NCBI RefSeq assembly: GCF_963678635.1
Contig: NC_087065.1
Location: 55,766,397-55,830,396, forward strand
Source: Symsagittifera roscoffensis
Lineage: Eukaryota; Xenacoelomorpha; Acoela; Convolutidae
Reading direction: 5' to 3'
DNA: 64,000 nucleotides
How positions within the stretch are numbered: position 1 is the stretch's first letter; the number at the start of each line of letters is the position of its first letter. This document shows, one piece after another, positions 25,001 through 34,984 of the stretch. A program made the position numbers and the translations under genes. A model generated the notes under the pieces. That model was given only the letters and a program-made list of their open reading frames with translations, did not search any database and was not told the DNA's origin.

Positions 25001-27906
25001 TGGTCAATTAAAAATCTCAAAGCCATTGATATTGTCAATGTTTTGGCAAAAAAAACTATTATGAAGTTCTGGATGTTTTTGTTTTTAAACAAACTTCACA
25101 GACATTTATGGCCTTGATGTCCGCAGTCTTGTAATGTTTTGAGCTTTACGTAGCGTTTCAGAAATGGTATATTAAAAAACTCAAAATTTTTTTAAAGCTT
25201 TTAGCATTTTGTTTTCAAAGCGATCACTCCTTCATAGACTTTAAAAAAAGATATAGACTCTAAAAACAGACTCTTACTATCGAAATACTCAAAATGTTGC
25301 CCTGGTACAAGCTGTTACAAAAAAATATTCTGGAAAGCACTGTGATCGAATAAGATTTTGATAAAGAAAAAAATGCCTTACGAAATAACTTTTGAACTAT
25401 ACAATTTTTGTTATATAAACCACGATCACCATTTTTACTAAATTGAGTACAGTGCAAATATCCGATGGAAAATTAGTGCAAAAATCCAGAACACATCTTT
25501 TAGAATGCAAACACTCAAAAACATCCCTGAATGAATATCCATGTTTATACAAAACAACTAAATTATCTCATGAACACCAGATTCAAAATTTTTTTCAAAT
25601 ATTATGAATCCACCATTGAGAGGGAAGTTATAATTCATCGGAACGATCATCTATAAAGAAAAAAGAGCTCACTTACGAGCTCGTTTACCCTTAAATTGCT
25701 ATTACAACGTCATAAAATGTTTCAACAAAACCAATTAAACTAAGCAACACCGTGATCAATTAAGAAATTACTCTGATAGATTATATACTTTTTGGATTAA
25801 AAATCACGATTACAATTAATACTAAACTGAAAGCCGCGCTTATGGCCGATGGAGAAGTAGTGCAAAAATACCGAATTACAGCTTTTGCATTTCAAACATC
25901 CAAAAACATCCTGAGCAACAATTCAAGATTGTACGAAGCCGCTCTATTATCTAATGAACATCAGATTCAAAAAAATTCTACTGAGAGGCAAGTTATAGTC
26001 CATCGAATTTATTTTCTATAAGAGAAAAGAGCTCACTGAGTTTTTCTTCAATTTGCAATTATGACGTCATGATAATGTTTCGACCTTCGATGAAAACGAT
26101 GAAATAACTCTGCTCGGTCTGTTTTCTTCTTCAAACAACTTTCGATTTTTAGCTAGCTTGTTTTAACTAGCAGTTTTTTATCCAAAAAATGTTGTATAAA
26201 CTCAAGTTTAGCCCAATAAACTCATTTTACCTGTTATCATATTTATACAGTTATTGGTTTGTACTTACCTAAAATTGTTTTTTAGATAGCGTGTTGGGGA
26301 AGATCTTAAACTTTTTTTTGAAAAAGTGTCTCTTAAACGATATTTTTGTGTTTTACGTAACGTGTGGGGTATGGTATTTTATAAAAACTTCCAGAATTTT
26401 TTTTAAAACCGAATACTTCTCCACAGACTACAAAAACAGTATAGACGCTAGTAATAGACTCTCGCGGATGAATTACTTACGGTTTTGCTCCGATACAAGC
26501 AATCGCGTTATAGCTATTGCCAGATTTTTGGCAAATATTTTACTGTCTAATTAACTCTGGAAAACGTATTAAACTCATTTTTTGCTCATAAAATTATCGA
26601 AGAAAACAATCAATCTAACAAGTTCTTGATAAATTAAGAAACTCAAGGTCATTGATCTTCGAAATTGCCAATGCTTTTGCGTTAACATAAAATTATTATT
26701 ATGTGAGTTTGTATGATTGCACTTGACTTCCAGTAAATCATTTCTGCGGTTTGCTGAAAAAAAAAACAATGCTGGTTGGTAGAAATTTGGTTTTCTTAGT
26801 AACTAAAATAAGGCCTAAGTCTCGTACTAGGTTTTATCATAGATCAAAATTGATTATTACCTTGAGTTAAATTGTTATTCATATAAACAGATAAAAATAT
26901 AAAAAGAGTGTCTAAACAAAGATGGATGAATAAGGAATGATTGAACAACAAAAATAGGGTTGGGGTATTAATGATAAAAATAAAATTTTCAGTTAAAAGA
27001 AACCATTTAAATTTTATCTCTGTCAGTTTTGTAACGTTAATTTTTACAAAAGACTTTTCACTAAAATAAAATACAGTAATAAATTGAGAAAAGGAAATTT
27101 TTTCAACCCCACTGAGCGAGTGGGGAAAAAGTTAGTTTTGAAGATTCAGGTTAGTCTATTTCTCAGCTTTTTCTTTTTACTTCACACTCTTAGTGAAACT
27201 GACGTTTGCATCTGTTTGAAAAATCAAAAATTAAAAAGATCAGGGCAACTTATCAGTTTTGCTCCTGCCTCTCTTAGTTAGAAATTTGGAGTCCTTTTCA
27301 GTATCGCAAAACGACTAGGGGCTTTGTTGCCGCGCTGTATGCTTTTCAAGGAAGGACAGTTAACTAGTCCGCTAATGGGTGACAAACTTGTTTTCAGTAT
27401 CCAGGCCAAAAGCAGGAGCAAAAGTCAGTCCAATCTTGAGCGAATTGTTTCAATTGCACCGGTATTTAAAAAGTAAGAAAATTAAGTTAAACGTTAAGGT
27501 AGTATGTATTGTATATGCAAAACAACAGAGGTGTGTGGCCGAAAAAGCTCAACTTGCTTCCATTTCACTTTTTCGAGAGTCGTCAAAAAATCAAGAGCAA
27601 AGTTGGCATCTTTTTTCTTGGAAAAGCTTTCGAGTTTTATTATAAACATTAAAATGATGCTTTCTGTCTTCAATTTTGAAGAAAAAACACTTACCGAATT
27701 CACCTGCAGAAACATCTCCTGCGCCTGCTCCAGCAACAAACATAGCTGGTTTTTTGAAAATATCTTTGGGACGCAGCCATACAACGCTCGGGTCACTATT
27801 AAAATAGTCGGAATCGGCAGGATCAATCGAAGCTCCGAATGCAGGGAATTCACAGTCTTCAAACAGGGTTCCTCTTGAAGTATGCCAATCCCGAATCTGA
27901 TGGAAT
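15904..27906 (-). CDS. calpain-like pseudoprotease, multi-exon gene (5' end missing)
   Basis: Calpains are cytosolic Ca2+-regulated cysteine proteases with a two-part CysPc core, a C2-like domain and a penta-EF-hand (PEF) domain. Six exons on the minus strand join in phase and give about 655 residues: CysPc N-terminal part (LFEDCEFPAF, VVWLRPKDIF), the rest of CysPc (NYCGAFQFHFWQFGKWVEV, DDRLPTKDGNL), C2-like (GEFYLRV) and PEF (FDQLAGEDG, FDVDGSGHLDFQ). The active-site segment reads GEFGDSN where active calpains have GxLGDCW, so the catalytic Cys is Ser. The oxyanion Gln is Ala (DVSAGEFGD). The His motif GHAY reads NRVY, so His is Arg. The Asn (RNPIQ) remains, but the following Trp is Ile. 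Protease activity is therefore not expected; a scaffold or regulatory role is inference. Codons before LFEDCEF open onto an intron acceptor, so the start lies further upstream and was not found. Frames are otherwise intact, which argues against a dead pseudogene. Confidence 0.88.
16078..16142 (+). repeat. tRNA-like sequence (SINE head or tRNA pseudogene)
   Basis: A-box-like tggtgaaatgattaagg is followed by gcgccttataaagg, resembling an anticodon arm, and B-box-like gagtttgagatcc. Stems are imperfect. It lies in the last calpain intron, about 40 nt from the final exon, in the opposite orientation to the gene. Confidence 0.3.
16815..16985. repeat. AT-dyad cluster (ATCGATTATAAT family)
   Basis: Repeated near-palindromic words aattgattataattgatt, aaaatcgattgtaatc and aatcgattataatccatt. 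The same motif family occurs throughout the 4 kb repeats and again at 20,225-20,400. Confidence 0.6.
17749..17935. repeat. G-rich tandem repeat
   Basis: Blocks begin with aatttcaa(t/c)ctgg and continue with gtgttg(g/a)gagtggggg, cgtgga and gttggtgg; two full blocks and one short block are visible. The plus-strand frame reads Gly/Arg/Val-rich low complexity, which I do not regard as a gene. Confidence 0.6.
17968..20066. mobile_element. foldback-like element with 34-nt repeat arms
   Basis: The left arm (17,968-18,105) has three units of 34 nt beginning gatgcaccttcaggtgac plus a degenerate fourth. The right arm (19,911-20,066) has four to five units of 34 nt in the opposite orientation, beginning cacctgaaggtgcatc. 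The arms enclose about 1.8 kb. Inverted arms made of short tandem units are the hallmark of foldback-type DNA transposons. No transposase is seen inside, so it would be non-autonomous. The interior has a Cys-codon minisatellite and two partial direct duplications (18,695-18,740 with 19,215-19,265; 19,080-19,130 with 19,170-19,225). Confidence 0.6.
19296..19800 (+). repeat. 36-nt minisatellite inside the foldback-like element
   Basis: About 13 units of a 36-nt word built on tatgtgtgcccctgtgag and tgtctgaa. Because 36 is divisible by 3, one plus-strand frame reads a 12-residue Cys-rich repeat (VCPCECLN then MCPY) for 66 codons (19,303-19,500) and, after an indel, for 85 more (19,601-19,855). 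The opposite strand reads Asp-Thr-His-Arg repeats. No start context, splice site or signal peptide supports a gene. Confidence 0.75.
20225..20400. repeat. AT-dyad cluster (ATTATAGT / ATCAATTATAATTGATTAT)
   Basis: Near-palindromic AT words such as atctattatagtagattatag and atcaattataattgattata lie just outside the right arm of the foldback-like element, as another cluster (16.8-17.0 kb) lies outside the left arm. Confidence 0.55.
21360..21523 (-). CDS. calpain exon, third EF-hand region
   Basis: Reads EFLNVHRFLQKCERVFLANC, then MTSLELEKALSQMKIF and ILGMAVAR. This matches the calpain PEF segment that in active members has a Ca2+-binding D-x-D-x-S-G loop and ends in VVARY. Here the loop is AEKEANN, without the acidic ligands, so it probably does not bind Ca2+. 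The donor is GCCAG|GTAACC, phase 2. Confidence 0.85.
21524..21730 (-). other. calpain GC-AG intron (207 nt, phase 0)
   Basis: Starts GCAAGT and ends tttttctctag. Splicing joins LDFQ to EFLNVHRF and completes the EF-hand loop with Glu at position 12. GC-AG introns are a known minor class that needs a strong match elsewhere in the donor, as seen here. Confidence 0.8.
21731..21850 (-). CDS. calpain exon, canonical EF-hand loop
   Basis: Forty codons, ELLELMESMSKIG... to MALFDVDGSGHLDFQ. The acceptor is tgattatcag|GAG, phase 0. The loop D-V-D-G-S-G-H-L-D-F-Q has Asp at 1 and 3 and Ser at 5, and needs Glu at 12, which is the first codon of the next exon. The sequence after the exon is CAG|GCAAGT, a GC donor with otherwise perfect consensus. 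The nearest GT is four bases later and would break both phase and loop. Confidence 0.88.
22241..22304 (-). repeat. tRNA-like sequence (SINE head or tRNA pseudogene)
   Basis: On the minus strand an A-box-like aaatggctaacaac is followed at tRNA spacing by cctcgtaatcataaggt, resembling an anticodon arm, and by a B-box-like gatgattcgaggc. Stem pairing is poor and the acceptor stem is not evident, so it is not a functional tRNA. It sits inside a calpain intron. Confidence 0.3.
22337..22353 (-). promoter_or_regulatory. possible poly(A) signals for a short calpain isoform
   Basis: Two AATAAA words on the minus strand (22,348-22,353 and 22,337-22,342) lie 14-30 nt beyond the in-frame TAG at 22,367. 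Together with the weak donor they would allow a transcript that ends before the PEF domain. AATAAA is common in AT-rich DNA, so this is only suggestive. Confidence 0.3.
22388..22601 (-). CDS. calpain exon, end of C2-like domain and first EF-hand helix
   Basis: Encodes STETADKKGEFYLRV, an acidic and polar linker (SKFDSENPADILELKNK) and FDQLAGEDGVVS, the usual entry to the PEF domain. The frame stays open to TAG at 22,367 (VSVEESGD, stop). Exon 4 starts in phase 0, so the only canonical GT that keeps phase near here is TCT|GTAGAG at 22,387, which is a weak donor and would drop VEE. The exon end is therefore uncertain. Reading to the TAG would give a short form without the PEF domain. Confidence 0.75.
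22602..22780 (-). other. calpain intron (phase 2, 179 nt)
   Basis: Donor CAG|GTATCA and acceptor cttttag|C. Splicing rebuilds Ser (AG+C) in IVPS. Reading through instead gives a Gln-rich tail and a stop, which does not resemble the family. Confidence 0.85.
22781..23903 (-). CDS. calpain exon, active-site region through C2-like domain
   Basis: Codes for 374 residues from GDSNVAAALSLLP to YCIVP plus two bases (AG) of the next codon. It shows the calpain core signatures FWQFGKWVEVIIDDRLPTK and EMWPALVEKAYAKL, the Asn-containing RNPIQDNLEWNGDWSD, and DDGEFWISFQDF. The catalytic Cys is Ser at its very start, and the His motif reads KNRVYALT. The frame would run past the donor for another 21 codons (to 22,717), but CCCAG|GTATCA at 22,780 joins exactly to the next exon to give IVPSTETADKKGEFYLRV, a good fit to the family. 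Seven further acidic or basic changes around the cleft cannot be judged without an alignment. Confidence 0.92.
23904..27694 (-). other. calpain intron (phase 1, 3.8 kb)
   Basis: Bounded by GTAAG at the 5' side and tcatttag at the 3' side. It splits a Gly codon (G|GA) just before the catalytic-site Ser. It holds a diverged tandem array at 24.6-26.7 kb and otherwise AT-rich sequence with only shadow frames. Confidence 0.8.
24600..26720. repeat. diverged tandem repeats inside the calpain intron
   Basis: Recurring blocks share the words agactctaaaaacagac, ggttttgctccgatacaagc, gccaaatatttggcaaa, ccgatggagaagtagtgcaaaaa, gaacatcagattcaaaa and agagctcact. Related blocks begin near 24,790, 25,240, 25,800 and 26,430. 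Identity between blocks is low by eye, so the array is old. No function is inferred. Confidence 0.55.
27695..27906 (-). CDS. calpain exon, start of the protease core
   Basis: Encodes FHQIRDWHTSRGTLFEDCEF... through DVSAGEF plus the first base of a Gly codon, matching the N-terminal edge of the calpain protease core. The donor is GAATTCG|GTAAG at 27,694. The acceptor is either tttaag at 27,907 or catcag at 27,897; both keep the frame. The oxyanion-hole Gln that normally precedes Gly-x-Leu-Gly-Asp-Cys is Ala here. An in-frame stop lies just upstream of the acceptor, so this is not the first exon. Confidence 0.85.
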
Positions 27907-29478
27907 CTTAAACATAATTACCATATATGAGTAAAATTCTAGTCACAATTTCGATAAGATCCTAATAATTTATTCAATCAAAACAATTTCTATTTATGCA
28001 TGAAGAAACAATTCATGATGGAAGAGCGCTAGTCATACATTTTGCAAGTATGGAAAAATGGTCAATATGTGATCAACTATATGGTCAAATTGTATCATGG
28101 GAGTTCTATGACTAGCATTTTTTTGTGAATGTGGGCAGACAACTTTAAAGTTTTGCGTATCAAAAAAAGTCTCAAGAAGGCCAATCGCGAAAAAATTTTT
28201 GCTCGCATCTTAATTTTCCCTATAAGGGACTTTGAGAGAACTCTGTTAAAAATAGCAGTTTTGGATATCTTCAGCAAGCAGGCAAATTCATAATGATTAA
28301 ATTTTTAGCGCTTGTGTTAATGGCTTTTAGAGGAAATGTTCCAGCTCAACTGGCCAATACTTTTTGTCCTTAATTTACACACTCAGCAAGTCGGTTACCT
28401 TTTGAATGGCTTCATTTTTGTGTTTGAGCGGTTAAACTGAGTGTAATTTTAGAAAAGAGAGCGTCAAACTTCAGTATTTGTTAGAAAAAGGCCGAATACA
28501 TAATTAAAGAGGTTTGACTGCTGGTTTTTAAAGCAACACAGCACATTGGAATCATTCAGTAAAGCAGCATTTGAATCTCGAATCATCATAAAAATTATAA
28601 TTGAGGTGACTGAACTTTTTTTGATTTTGTCTTCATATTTTAGTTTTTGCTCTCGGTAGAGTCTTTTAAAGCAACTTCAAATAACTCAACGAGAGCTCGT
28701 TGCAAGTAATCGAATGTGGTATCGAGCTAACACTCTTTGCTGAAAAAAGGATAGTTAAGGATGTTGGGGAAAAAAATTTGAAAAACATCTCTCAGTGTGC
28801 CGAAAAATTGGTTTCAAAATTAGTTTTTTTGACCGAAATTGGGATGAAATTGTGTTACCCATTACTTTGCAAATGGTCTCAAATTTCGCAAATGATTTCT
28901 ACCTGCCAGCGCTTTTGTACGAAATAAAAAAACGTCAATTTATCTTGCCGGTAACCCATACACTAATAAAAGAGAATTCTATTTTCTGTGAATGACTAAA
29001 CTTGATTCGATCCCGTTGCATTCAATGCACATGAGTAAAATTGAGATTTAAAAAATTTTCTTGATTACTTGAACATGCTTCTCATTTTAGATACAGTTTC
29101 TATGAAGTTGGCTCGTTGAAAGCTGGGTGTTGTTGTTGAAAATTTATTTTGCTAATTTATTTTTAGTACCTCCAAGAAGAAATTATAGATCGAATCTTTT
29201 GTACTATATTGCCCAAGTCAATAATTCAACATCAATGTCATACGGTCATGTATAATAATCTCTATTCCTGAATCCGAACAGATTGGCAAAACGATGAACT
29301 CTCACTTATGCAGAAACAACTGAATGATATCACAAAGCCTAACACACTGTGAGTCTTGACTCCCTACCAAGGGTATCAGATATCTAACTTAAATCAAAGT
29401 ACTTAGACCGGTATAATTAAATCTGCTATATAAACATCGCTCAGAAGTTTGCTACTGTCCCGCTGGATGCCATTAAAC
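27907..29478. other. unannotated stretch upstream of the calpain exons
   Basis: The missing 5' exon(s) of calpain should lie beyond 27,906 on the minus strand, but I could not find a convincing start exon here. Only short AT-rich frames occur. Confidence 0.4.
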
Positions 29479-32400
29479 CTAAGTTTTAACTTTTTGAGTT
29501 TTACTTTTTGCTTGGGACTCGAACTTGAGTTTTACAATCCCCATGGGGTTTGAGTGTTTGTGTGTTAGTCGGAACCGAGCCCTGTTGTTCAATTTTTTCT
29601 TCCTGATTCTTCTCGTGCTCGCCTGATGCATCGCTTTACTCCGTGTTTGCTGTCTTCTATCGATTACATTTCTCCATGGTTTGTGTTTTGCGGCCATTCT
29701 CACTATCTTGTTGTCTTCATATCCTGTGTCGGTCTGTTGAGTCATAGTGTTTCATATCTACCACTACTAGTACCACCCTGTCCTGGCTGCCGATTGGTGA
29801 CACTTTTTTGGCCTCAACAAAATTCCACGCATGCCTGGAACTCAGGCAATTTCTCAATAAATTGCATTTCGTGTACGAACGAAGCTCTTGATACTAGTTT
29901 TCTCCTCCTTCCTATCTCTAGGCGATTCGAATACAAATTTCTTCTTTTCCTCGATTTCCTTTTTCAATGGCCTTTATTGGTTGATTGGGACCGGGTTACA
30001 CGAATTCCCCCCCCCCCCCCCCCCCCCCCCAGATCGTGTTCTTCTCAGCTCGTTTTGGTAATAGAGCCGTTTTATCTGAATTGGACGACACCAGTCGTCG
30101 CTTGATGATGACGCCTCAGATTCGGATGGTCAAATCTTCACAATTTTGATAAACTTTTGGGTACTGGGGTGGCTGCATGGTGTCTTCCCTTGTTGTGTTT
30201 TCCCTTTTTTTGTTTGTGTCTACATTTCTAGGTTTTCCTTTTTCTTTTCTGCTGGGCTTCTTCTAAGCCTGTGGTCGGCAAGATTTTCCTCCCTATATGA
30301 GTCGCCCCGCCATCTGTCACATTTTGTAACTTTGTCAGGCTTTCGCGTCAAGTTGCTTATATTTCTAATTCCACCTCGCACTGGCTAGATTTAGGTTACA
30401 TCCCCTTTAAAACTTGTGTAGTGCTTTTGCCTTCTCAATTCGCGTTGGGTTAATATCAAGTTTATCTTTTCAGTTGGGTTAATCAGTTTTTGACTTGAAT
30501 TGAATAGTTGTTTGACGAGTGGATTGTTTGTATATGGTTTGCTCGACCGCTTTCGAGTGAATCTTCAATTGCTTGGCTAGCTTTCTTTCGTTTTCCGCTA
30601 ACTTTTTGATCAATTGATTCGATGCGCAATTCTGATTGGCTAAACAATTTAAAATAATTTTGATAATCATCTCGTGATTGGGCATGAACAAGTTAATTGA
30701 CGCCAGAACAAACTCTACATCATGCTCACTATTTCCACTCCAACTGGATATTCCGACATGTAATCAGTCCCATTTTAATTTTGTCAAATGTTCAGAAAGA
30801 TGAAAGAGGACACAAAAAAAGTGACTCATTTTAGACATAAAATACAATTGGAGACAAAATTGAAAGAGACTAATCTATCAATCTATCTCGTTAGCCTAGT
30901 TTCACTGGTTTATGGTTTTCGCTTGCGTGTATTGAGCTGATTAGTACCTGTGGTTTGTAATGACGGTAATGTTCCCCCGTAAAAATTTATGCAACTGATT
31001 GCCGACACTACTTCCGATAGATCAAGGTTGGTCTCAGAAGACGTTTTCGTTTTCTGTTATTTGAGTTTAAGCACTGTGCTTTGCTCCGCTTTTTTTCGAG
31101 TGTTTTGTATTTGTCGGTGTTTTTTAGAAGAGGTCGCAGCAGTGCTGCTGTTTGAGCTCGTTGTAGTATATACCTTGTGGGTGGTGAACTGATCCGTTAA
31201 ATTTTTTGTTGTTTGAATTTTTTGATTCAGTTTCTTCAATAAGTGGTCTTGTGTCTTGGCTATTTTACAACTAATTTGTAATTGTTCAGATGCAAAATGA
31301 CATTTGATCAGTGAAATTGATAAGTTTTCTTCAACAAGTTTCTAAAAAAATTTCTTCCGTTTTGTTTTTATATGGTGTTCCTCTAAACTTTTTCTAACTA
31401 TCAAAATCTCACCTATATCTTTGTCAATTCTGTTCTTTTTGGCAATTCGCTGGCTTCTCAGTTAGCCCGTAAAATCCTGTTTGAAATTGGTATGTGCATG
31501 AGTCTTTTCCTCCAATGGTGCTGAAGTTGCACTGGTTTTTTTTTTCATCCAAAATGATGTTTGAGTATGCGTATCGTAAGTCTTTTTTTTGGTGAACAAA
31601 CAACTGTGTTTTCTACCGTTTGTTTCAACGATTTGTGCACTGTTGTCCCTTAGTAGTTGATCAGATCATATGGCACATAGTACTCATGTGGATGGAACTG
31701 TTGATCTTCCTGGATTCCATTTTTTTTGATTTTTTGGTTTACTGTGACCACGTTTAGGCATATGATTCGTTAAACCAAGCATTTGTCCAGTTTAATAAAT
31801 AATTCAAAATTGATCAAATTGTTTAATTTTTTCCACCCATAGTTGAAATTGAATTTGTATCCATCTCTTCTTCTTTTGAAAGGAGATTGCGTTTTTTAAA
31901 GTTTCTGTTTGCATCGCCTGGTTATTTGCAGTTCCAAATCGTACAGACAATTGTTGGAGATTATCCTTGACACGTTATTTGATCACTGTGTATGAAATTT
32001 CATTTTTTTTTCGAATTTTTAAAATTTGGTTCTGTTTAGGTTTGTCTTCCACAAAAATGGTACCACACTTTGGTGATAAGTTTTGTCCAATAACAATTGC
32101 TTTTGCTCGTCGACAAGTGTAAAAGTTTCTGATTGAACTTCTGATTATCTATAGAACTCAATTTCAACGATCAGTTTTTTTGGAATGATATTTTGTCCTT
32201 TATAGTAGGCCTTGCTGTGTGTTCTGGAGGGATATTTTAAAATTTTGCTGCATTGTTGCTTGCTCGCAAACTTTGGTATATTCTATCGTTTAATTTGGAT
32301 ATTGGACTTCCCGACTTTGCAATGTTTTCAGTTGTCTGTTTTCGACATGCGAAAAGACCGTTTAGACCGTCACATGAATCTTTGGAGATGTTTCATCCCA

Positions 32401-32954
32401 AAAGTTTCTGTTATTGCTATCACCAAAAAAATTTTCTCGTTATCTTTCCTCCCATCAAATGTTCGCTGTGAAAAAACTGCATTGGTGACCAGGTCGTTTT
32501 TGTCTAATTCAAGATGCAAATTTATCGTTATCCACGTTCTGCTCATATATTTCAGCGTCTGTCTTTTGCTGGACATGTTTCATGATATTTTGGCCCAACT
32601 TTTTTTCCGCATTTTTAACAGTACTTCTTTGTTCTCTCTATTTTTATTGTCCTCTTGTTCTATAGTTTTCTTGTGAACTATTGTGTCTACCTCTCGGCCG
32701 TCAACTTTCCGTTTCGTTCTGATTATTGAAATGCCCTCCATTATTCTTGATTGAGTATACCCCATGGTGAGTGAGAATTCGATGGTCCATAAGAATGGGT
32801 TTTTATCGTCTTTATGTGTTAATACTTTTTTCTTGTCTAATCGCTTATGCGTGTGCAGCTTCCACTATCAGCTCGTGTTTCCGCTAGCAATTCTTCTCCA
32901 ATGTTTTCATTGTTATTTTGGGCAGTAGGCAAAGCTCATTTTCATTTTTGTCCT
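29479..32954. other. T-rich region, possible mobile-element debris
   Basis: Long T-rich plus strand (purine-rich minus strand) with several minus-strand frames of 60-90 codons rich in Lys, Gln and Thr at 29,479-29,745, 30,479-30,691, 31,057-31,239 and 32,370-32,765. None shows a domain I recognise. The region follows the 3' end of the Gypsy-type element on the minus strand, so part may be its 3' untranslated region or LTR, but I could not match it to a second LTR. A C homopolymer of 24 nt lies at 30,007-30,030. Confidence 0.35.
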
Positions 32955-33320
32955 CTACGATCTGCTCAGGACGCTAATTCTACTAGGTCTACTTCCTGTG
33001 ACACGGTTATCTCCTCCAGACCCCTCTAGATCTTCTACTTTTTTCAGGTCTATCCTGTCCACTAAGAAGTCGTCTCCGTAAGGGGAATTTGCGGGTTTTG
33101 CCCTGGCACTCTGTCGTGTCTGCATCGAAAAGGGTAGATCCGGTTCCATGTTCCTGAAAACTTCTATCTGCTCGGGGTTTTCCCAGTCCTCGTCTGCATA
33201 GTGTAAGGTTTCGTTATCCGCCTCAATTTTTTCATTAGGATCCAGGTCCAACGATGGGATTGTTCCTTCTTCCAGTGACTCATTTTTATTTTTCTTTTCC
33301 CAGGATCCTCTCTCATTGAC
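32955..33320 (-). pseudogene. polyprotein C-terminal tail
   Basis: An open frame of 98 codons, acidic at first (IEADNETLHYADEDWENPEQ), then basic (TRQSARAKP) and NPYGDD-like (SPYGDDFLVDRIDLKKVEDL). It continues upstream as VNERGSWEKK after a TAA that follows MMNSAC. This type of tail follows integrase in a widespread invertebrate Gypsy-type family. It is a dead remnant. Confidence 0.6.
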
Positions 33321-33860
33321 TTAGCAAGCAGAGTTCATCATCAAGTAACCGCCCTCCTCCATTTGGTGAGGATGGTAAGTCGTAGAATGAGCATGAGCTA
33401 CATGAGAACCTCTCATGAGCTCCTTAGTAAGCTCTCCTACAAAAGCAGTTCCATTGTCTGATTGGAATGTTATCGGGCATCCGTGTCTTGAAAACTTGAT
33501 TTCAACCACTGTATGTCATACATATTTTTTGGTTATCGACCTGCACCACTTCATTAAACTCGGATGACTCGATTGACTGTAATGGGAATAGCAATTCAAT
33601 TTTTTAGGATCTTTCACCTGTTGGCATGACAGTCATGCCTTCACCGAGTTCTCGCATGCCTTCTTCATTTCAGGCCATTCAAAACGTTTCAAGATCCTCT
33701 GATATAATTTATCGATTCTTTGATGGCCCATTAGATAATAAGACCTAAATAAAAGTTTTTGTGGCAACACTATCGCGTTGGGTTTGTATAGGAACTGGTC
33801 CTCTTCTCTCCTTATGCAAGCAACTATTCTATCCTCGTTCAGACATAGATGTACCTACTT
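33321..33860 (-). pseudogene. integrase remnant (zinc-binding and core domains, deleted)
   Basis: Minus-strand frames read VLPQKLLFRSYYLMGHQRID and WPEMKKACENSVKA, stop, LSCQQVKDP, an H2C2 zinc-binding domain whose first paired Cys codon is TGA. The core follows with NEVVQVDNQKIC (first catalytic Asp). After a deletion comes RHGCPITFQSDNGTAF (second Asp) and AHSTTYHPHQ. The frame then jumps straight to MEEGGYLMMN, so the third acidic residue and the rest of the core are gone. Integrase joins element ends to host DNA; this copy cannot. Confidence 0.8.
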
Positions 33861-34984
33861 CTGCATATAGTTTGTCATGGATTCTGTATCTCGCCTTCAA
33901 GTATCTCTTCATGACCCTCCGGTGACTGTTCAACTCATTGGGCTGATGCGCGTCATCTTCAAATTTAACGCATCAAGTCTTTGCCATTGACTGTGTCAGA
34001 GTTTAAATGGTTCTAGGTCAATTCTGACTGCTTCCGTCTGTGGATTTAGGCTCATCGAACGTTTTGAAACCGCTATCATCTCCAGATCTTCTGTCGCGTT
34101 ACCAAAGACTTTCTCACTCGGTAACAGGTAGCGATCTCTATCAGAGTCTTGATACACCTCCCTGTCCAAGTCTCTTGCTCGAGTCTCCACCAGTAACGTG
34201 TGGATCACCAATCTTGTCAATTCTGATCCCGTGCTTGAGTTCCTGTCTGAGTACGTGTCAACCTACGGTTTCATCGAGGTGTCTTTGACAGATGAGTCTG
34301 TCGTGGAGCATAACTCTGATGCAGTTTTTGATGTAAATGATCTACTCATCCATCTAGACTCCCCAAACAAAACATTGCCCACCTGGTCTTGTCCATCTAC
34401 GTATCAAATTCCTTCAGTGTCCGGCTTTTCGGACAAATTTTCTTGCTCCGAGTTTTTCGACTCGGCTTCTATCAGACCTTGATCGGGCGCCTCGAAAGTG
34501 ACTATTTTCTTCTGAGTTCCGATCTCCTGTTCCTTTATCTTTTACGATGTCTTTAATTAAACACTTTGAGGAATTGAGGATACTAGTTGCTGAACTACTG
34601 TCCTAAAATCCCTTTCAGTTTCTTTGTGCTGGCGACTTGATGGTTTTATCCGTACTTTCTCACTGACTGTCAGCAATGCCATTGCTGCTGCCCATTCAGG
34701 GTCATCTCTATTCATTTTTCTCTCCAGCAATCCAGCCATTACCCGCATCACTTCTGGCATGACCTGCACCGTTTTATCTAGCAATGCGAGGCTATTTATG
34801 TTCATACGGGAGAGTTCCTAATGAACCAGGTTTTAACATAGCAACAAATCCAAGGGCACTGGGTACTTTTTGGAAAAGATCTCAATTTCTGCCGCTTTCT
34901 CCTCAAGGGGAAGTCTTCGTAGGTCTCTTTGTCCAAAAAACGAGAACCCTTCCTTGATCTCCGCCTGATTGGCCTGCTTCTGCT
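33861..34984 (-). pseudogene. RNase H to integrase spacer, unit 1
   Basis: Broken frames include MNINSLALLDKTVQV and LLERKMNRDDPEWAAAMALL (34,557-34,805), an EQEIG-type and acidic segment near 34,300-34,550, and DREVYQDSDRDRYLLPSEK (33,996-34,220). The first two are repeated in units 2 and 3. The segment left of 34,291 is found only here. No enzymatic motif is visible. Confidence 0.55.

Noticed and set aside
29626-30105. 159-codon plus-strand frame
   Set aside because: Contains the poly-C tract and a hydrophobic random-like composition; no splice or domain support. The 24-nt C-run may also be an assembly error.
32370-32765. Lys/Glu-rich minus frames near the element's 3' side as an env-like gene
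   Set aside because: No signal peptide, membrane segment or family motif; only 60-70 codons each.
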